Position numbers and translations under genes: made by a program. A DNA stretch of 64,000 nt from JBFXAF01 sp050184585 (GTDB lineage: Bacteria; Pseudomonadota; Alphaproteobacteria; Rhizobiales; Rhizobiaceae): NCBI GenBank assembly GCA_050184585.1, contig JBFXAF010000002.1, positions 558,001 through 622,000 of the forward strand. The letters are read 5' to 3'. Of this stretch, positions 60,689 through 64,000 are shown piece by piece (the first letter of the stretch is position 1; each line of letters starts with the position of its first letter). Below the pieces are notes generated by a model. It was not told the origin of the DNA, did not search any database, and worked only from the letters and a program-made list of their open reading frames with translations.

Positions 60689-61684
60689 TCAGGCCGCGGC
60701 GGCGGCCTGGCGAAACAGATTGAAGCGCCCCCTGCCCGCCGTCTTGGCGCGATAGAGCGCCATATCGGCGTTGCGCAGGAGTTCGTCGACGGTCACCCCG
60801 TCGGTCGGCGCGAAAGCGATCCCTATCGACACGCCGACGACCACCTCGCGACCGGCCAGTTCGAACGGCCGCGCGATCTCCCGGACCACGCGATTGGCGA
60901 GCACCGTCGCGTCCCGCTCCTCGCGGATGCCCGTCTGTACGATCGCGAATTCATCGCCTCCGATGCGCGCGACCGTGTCGTTCTCGCGAATCGATCCCCG
61001 CAGCCGGCCCGCCACGGCAATGAGAAGATCGTCGCCCGCCTTGTGGCCGAACGTGTCGTTCACCGGCTTGAAGCGGTCGATGTCGAGATAGAGAACCGCC
61101 AGCAGGCCAGCACGCTTGGCCAGCGCCACCGCCGTCTGCAGCCGATCGGCGAAGAGCGCCCGGTTGGGCAGGTTGGTCAGCATGTCGTGATGCGCCATGT
61201 GGGCGATCAGCGCCTGGTTGCGGCGTTCCTCGGTAACGTCGAGGTAGGTGGTGACGAACCCCCCGCCCGCGATCGGCTCGCCGCGCACTTCGATCACCGT
61301 GCCATTGGGGCGCGTCCGCTCGTAGTGATGGGGCTTGCATTCCCGCGCCAGCGCCATGCGGCGCGTCACATGCTCGTCGACGTCGCCCGGACCATACTCG
61401 CCGCGCGCCGCGTTGAAGCGGAAGAGCTGCTCCATCGACGGATAGCCCTTGGCGAACAGCTCCTCCGGATATTCGAGAAGCGAGCGCTGCCGTTCGTTGC
61501 AGATGACCATCTGCAGATCAGCGTCGAAGAGCGAGAGGCCGCCCGGAAAATTCTCGATCACCGCCTCGAGGAGGCGGACACGCTCGCGCAACGTCTCGAC
61601 GTAGTTGGCGATATGATTGACCGCGCCGGCGAGGTCGGTGATCTCTCGCGCCGACAGGCGGTCCATCGGCTTCGGTAGTTGCAT
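60689..61684 (-). CDS. PAS-GGDEF diguanylate cyclase
   Basis: 331 residues. A short N-terminal helix (LAGAVNHIANYVETLRERVRLLEAVIEN) leads into a PAS domain (NFPGGLSLFDADLQMVICNE ...). A GGDEF domain follows with LDIDRFKPVNDTFGHKAGD, the intact active site RIGGDEFAIV and YRAKTAGRGRFNLF. It should make c-di-GMP. The R-x-x-D inhibitory site five residues before GGDEF is not obvious (NDTVARIGGDEF). No EAL domain or membrane anchor is present. Convergent with the MetE-like gene, 10 bases apart. Confidence 0.94.
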   Translation of the reverse strand: MQLPKPMDRLSAREITDLAGAVNHIANYVETLRERVRLLEAVIENFPGGLSLFDADLQMVICNERQRSLLEYPEELFAKGYPSMEQLFRFNAARGEYGPGDVDEHVTRRMALARECKPHHYERTRPNGTVIEVRGEPIAGGGFVTTYLDVTEERRNQALIAHMAHHDMLTNLPNRALFADRLQTAVALAKRAGLLAVLYLDIDRFKPVNDTFGHKAGDDLLIAVAGRLRGSIRENDTVARIGGDEFAIVQTGIREERDATVLANRVVREIARPFELAGREVVVGVSIGIAFAPTDGVTVDELLRNADMALYRAKTAGRGRFNLFRQAAAAA

Positions 61685-61822
61685 CGTCTCCGTCCACCCC
61701 TGGCGCGGCGAATGGCAGCCTATTGCCTTGTCCCAACGTCAGGCTATGCGGCGATGCTTACATTTGCCTTAACGGACGCAACCTGACGTTCACCATGCGG
61801 CGCGGCCGCGCCCGGCGTCGCG

Positions 61823-63652
61823 TCAGCGCCTGAACTCGCGGACCGGCGATTGCGTGCCGTCGGTGTAGGATATCTGGACGGACATCGACGTGACCTCCTC
61901 CCCGACCTTGAAGTATGGGAGGAAGTTGTCCGGCAGCGCGTAGGGATCGTCGGGATCGCATGGCGGAATGTCGAGCGCCTGTTCGGGCGCGCCGCCGTTG
62001 AACCCGTACCGCACGGCGCCGATGGCGCACCGGTAGGAGAGCAGGTGCGAATAATAGACGAGTCCGCGATTGCCGCTGGCGTCGAATGCGATCCAGGACG
62101 TCCAGAACTGTTCCAGAAGCTGCTTGTTCTGCTCAGCCAGCATCGCCATCGGATCGAAGCGGATGTCGAAGGGACCCGTCTGGCGGCCGCGAATGTCGAG
62201 ATAGGTGATGCCGATGATGCCGGGCGGCGTCGAGTCGGGCAGCGCGAAGGACGGGTTCGGCATGGGCTTGCCGGTGCGCTGGTCTATCGTCGCCATGAAG
62301 CCCGTGTCGGTGAAGGGTCCCTCGGTGCCCAACCGCCACGACAGGCCGGTCGCCGCCTCGGGCAGCGAGACCGTGATCATCCAGTCGGCGTTCGACCGCA
62401 TGGGGATGATCTTGGGCAGGAACAGCGACGGATCGAGCACATCGCCGAGCGCCGCCAGCCGGTTCTTCGAGCGTTCCAGCCAGTCGGCGAGCAAGGTGTG
62501 GTCGATGAAGTATTTGAGCAGCCCGCCATCCGTCTCGTAGAAGCGGAAGCGCGTCAGCGCCTCCGCCTCGCGCCGCTTGTCGGCGAGCGTCTGGAAGCCG
62601 AGCTTGTCCTCGGAGAACTCCTCGGAAAGGAGGTACCAGGCTGGCCCGTAATCCGGGTTCTCAGCGACGAAGGCTTCGAGCTTCGGGAGCCGCTGCTGGT
62701 CCTCGAACTGAAGTGCATGGACGAGCTTTATGGACGGCGCCTTGGTCTTGGCCGCCAGCGCGCCGAACACTTCGCGCGCGCCCCCGCGCCCGTCCTGGAC
62801 CCTGAGAAGCGTGGCGAAGCGGATGTATGGATCGACCGCATCCACATCGAATTCCGCGAAGGCGAGATAGGATCGGCGCGCGTTCAGCATGTCGCCGCCC
62901 AGTTCGTGGACGCGTGCGTTGTGGTAGTGCTCGTCGGGCCGCGTCGGGTTGGCGATGATGCCGCCCTGCTGTGCGAGCGTTTCGAACCCGTTGGCGATCG
63001 TCTCGATGGTGAGCGCGATCTTCTCCGTCGATTCGGCGATCTTGTCGGTGGCTTCCTGCTGGGCGGCCTGGCTCTCGGCCATCTGCCGCGTCTGCTCCTC
63101 CACCTTCTCCGCCGTCTCGGTCAGGCGGTCGGTCTTTTCCTCCTGCCGCGCCTGGCTCTCGGCGATCTGGCGGGTGCCCGTCTCGACGGCCTCGGTCGAC
63201 TTCCTGACCTCCTCCACCGTGACCTTCGTCTCCTCGACCGTCTTCTGTGTCTCCTCCACCGTCTGCTGGATCTCCTCCACCTTGGCGACCACGATGCCCA
63301 TGTCGCGCTGCAGCTCGGCGACGGCCGGCACGAGGGCGGCGAGCAAGCCGTCTTCCGCGTCGGCTTGCTGCTGGAGCGTGTAGAGACCACCTGAGATCGC
63401 GGCGATCGTCGTGGAGAACACCAGCGCCGGCAGGGCCTTCTCCATGACCGTCAGCTTCAGCACGACGGCGATCGCGATGACCAGTGCGGCGACGGCTCCC
63501 GCCAAGGCAATGTAGGCGGCGAATGGCGCCAGCGGGTTGAGGACGTCCGCCACCAGTCCGCCGGCGAAGGCGACGCCGGAGGCCCACCGCCCCGTCCGCG
63601 CCAGCGAGGACCGCATCACCGACTGAGTCGTGCGGATCACCTGTTCCGGCAT
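61823..63652 (-). CDS. Membrane-anchored coiled-coil protein of unknown function
   Basis: 609 residues from the ATG at 63652 (GGGAGA upstream; the frame is open to 63871 without a sensible start). About three membrane helices lie at residues 23-95. Residues 104-228 are an unbroken heptad coiled coil with internal repeats (VEETQKTVEETKVTVEEV; RQIAESQARQEEKTDRL and RQMAESQAAQQEATDKI). A tetratricopeptide-like helical part (about 240-380) follows, then a C-terminal domain rich in beta strands. I do not recognise a family. A divergent, possibly lipoprotein, gene starts 248 bases away. Confidence 0.8.
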   Translation of the reverse strand: MPEQVIRTTQSVMRSSLARTGRWASGVAFAGGLVADVLNPLAPFAAYIALAGAVAALVIAIAVVLKLTVMEKALPALVFSTTIAAISGGLYTLQQQADAEDGLLAALVPAVAELQRDMGIVVAKVEEIQQTVEETQKTVEETKVTVEEVRKSTEAVETGTRQIAESQARQEEKTDRLTETAEKVEEQTRQMAESQAAQQEATDKIAESTEKIALTIETIANGFETLAQQGGIIANPTRPDEHYHNARVHELGGDMLNARRSYLAFAEFDVDAVDPYIRFATLLRVQDGRGGAREVFGALAAKTKAPSIKLVHALQFEDQQRLPKLEAFVAENPDYGPAWYLLSEEFSEDKLGFQTLADKRREAEALTRFRFYETDGGLLKYFIDHTLLADWLERSKNRLAALGDVLDPSLFLPKIIPMRSNADWMITVSLPEAATGLSWRLGTEGPFTDTGFMATIDQRTGKPMPNPSFALPDSTPPGIIGITYLDIRGRQTGPFDIRFDPMAMLAEQNKQLLEQFWTSWIAFDASGNRGLVYYSHLLSYRCAIGAVRYGFNGGAPEQALDIPPCDPDDPYALPDNFLPYFKVGEEVTSMSVQISYTDGTQSPVREFRR

Positions 63653-63900
63653 ATGCGATGTCTCCCAACCCGTTTTCCGCAACCTAGCCCTGCCCGTGGC
63701 TGCGCGGAAGCCGTGCATAGCCACAGCGCGATTCCGGCAAATGCGTGACCGTCGGCATGCGATGAAGCGCCGGTCCCCCGTCCGGGGCGGCCAATTGTCG
63801 CCTTGGTTTACTGGCACGTCCGAGTCGGATAATTGTCCGGCCCGGCCGCGGAGGGGAAGCGGCCCGGTCATTCTTAGGCGTTTCCAGGCGGGGATTGTCG
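63653..63900. other. Intergenic region at the right end
   Basis: 248 bases between divergent genes. The part at 63780-63840 is less GC-rich (AATTGTCGCC, TTGGTTTACTGG, GATAATTGTCCGG) and is the likely promoter area. AATTGTC occurs twice, at about 63792 and 63832. No RNA gene or clear operator is seen. Confidence 0.4.
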
Positions 63901-64000
63901 TTGGCGTTGTCTCATCCCGCTTCGGCCGGGACCCTCTTGCGGATCGCGTTCGCTTTCGTCGCGCTGATGGCGATCTCGGCCTGTTCGACGACCCCGGAAC
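63901..64000 (+). CDS. Start of a possible lipoprotein (partial)
   Basis: From a TTG at 63901 (or 63895), preceded by GGCGGGGA, an open frame runs off the window end. It encodes LRIAFAFVALMAISACSTTPE, here cited only as a signal: a hydrophobic stretch followed by a lipobox ISAC. That is a good lipoprotein signal peptide. The rest of the gene lies outside, so the product is unknown. Confidence 0.45.
   Translation, partial: MALSHPASAGTLLRIAFAFVALMAISACSTTPE

Overview
The window is high-GC, tightly packed DNA from an alphaproteobacterium, most probably a Rhizobiales member of the Phyllobacteriaceae (Mesorhizobium-like). This rests on gene content and gene style: a ccoNOQP-ccoGHIS set with FnrN and TTGAT-N4-ATCAA type boxes, a urease operon split by extra genes, two-domain Usp proteins, LpsL/Ugd-type sugar nucleotide genes, frequent ATGA/GTGA coupling, and GTG or TTG starts. 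The genus is an inference. I see no phage, insertion sequence, tRNA, rRNA or CRISPR array, so this looks like ordinary chromosome.

Layout. 1-5353: the tail of an unknown gene, an XRE-cupin regulator in an operon with a family 5 solute-binding protein, and an aldehyde dehydrogenase / FAH-fold dehydratase pair that resembles the lower Weimberg pentose route. 5423-19413: a microaerobic island (usp-cytochrome c-usp, an unknown protein coupled to a flavodoxin-like oxidoreductase, hemN, fnrN, a hemerythrin, ccoNOQP, ccoGHIS). Four FNR-type boxes lie in its promoter regions. 19507-30063: cell-surface sugar genes, namely a GT2, UDP-GlcA and UDP-GalA synthesis, GDP-mannose to a GDP-6-deoxyhexose, and the complete ADP-heptose route. 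Two tandem palindromic repeats sit near its start. 30122-32883: xylB-xylA. 33017-41410: mixed genes (TTC38-like protein, LysE exporter, alpha/beta hydrolase divergent from a PadR regulator with three regularly spaced operator-like repeats, SET-domain protein, MBL hydrolase, L,D-transpeptidase, PPi-type phosphofructokinase, K+ channel, GST). 41587-52214: ureD-A-(DUF1272)-ureJ-B-(LprI)-[two genes on the other strand]-ureC-(DUF29, membrane, ABM, DUF29, GST)-ureE-F-G. 52252-64000: class II aldolase, DLH-type hydrolase, beta-hydroxyacid dehydrogenase, a histone-H1-like protein with 11-residue repeats, a small-molecule kinase, a CHASE3 hybrid histidine kinase, an orphan TRAP binding protein, a MetE-like protein, a PAS-GGDEF protein, a membrane-anchored coiled-coil protein of unknown function, and the start of a possible lipoprotein.

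How the genes fit together. FnrN, which carries the cysteines for an oxygen-labile Fe-S cluster, probably switches on the high-affinity cbb3 oxidase, its copper and assembly factors, anaerobic haem synthesis and stress proteins when oxygen falls. The sugar nucleotide genes feed polysaccharide and LPS assembly encoded elsewhere. The urease block holds three structural subunits, four accessory proteins and a probable nickel permease. Pentose can apparently be used by isomerisation (xylAB) and perhaps oxidatively (2749-5353).

No intergenic stretch exceeds 300 bases. I found no convincing wholly new multi-gene system. The best leads are the H1-like/11-mer repeat protein, the coiled-coil membrane protein at the right end, the uncharacterised members of the FnrN island, the PadR operator array and the paired palindromes.
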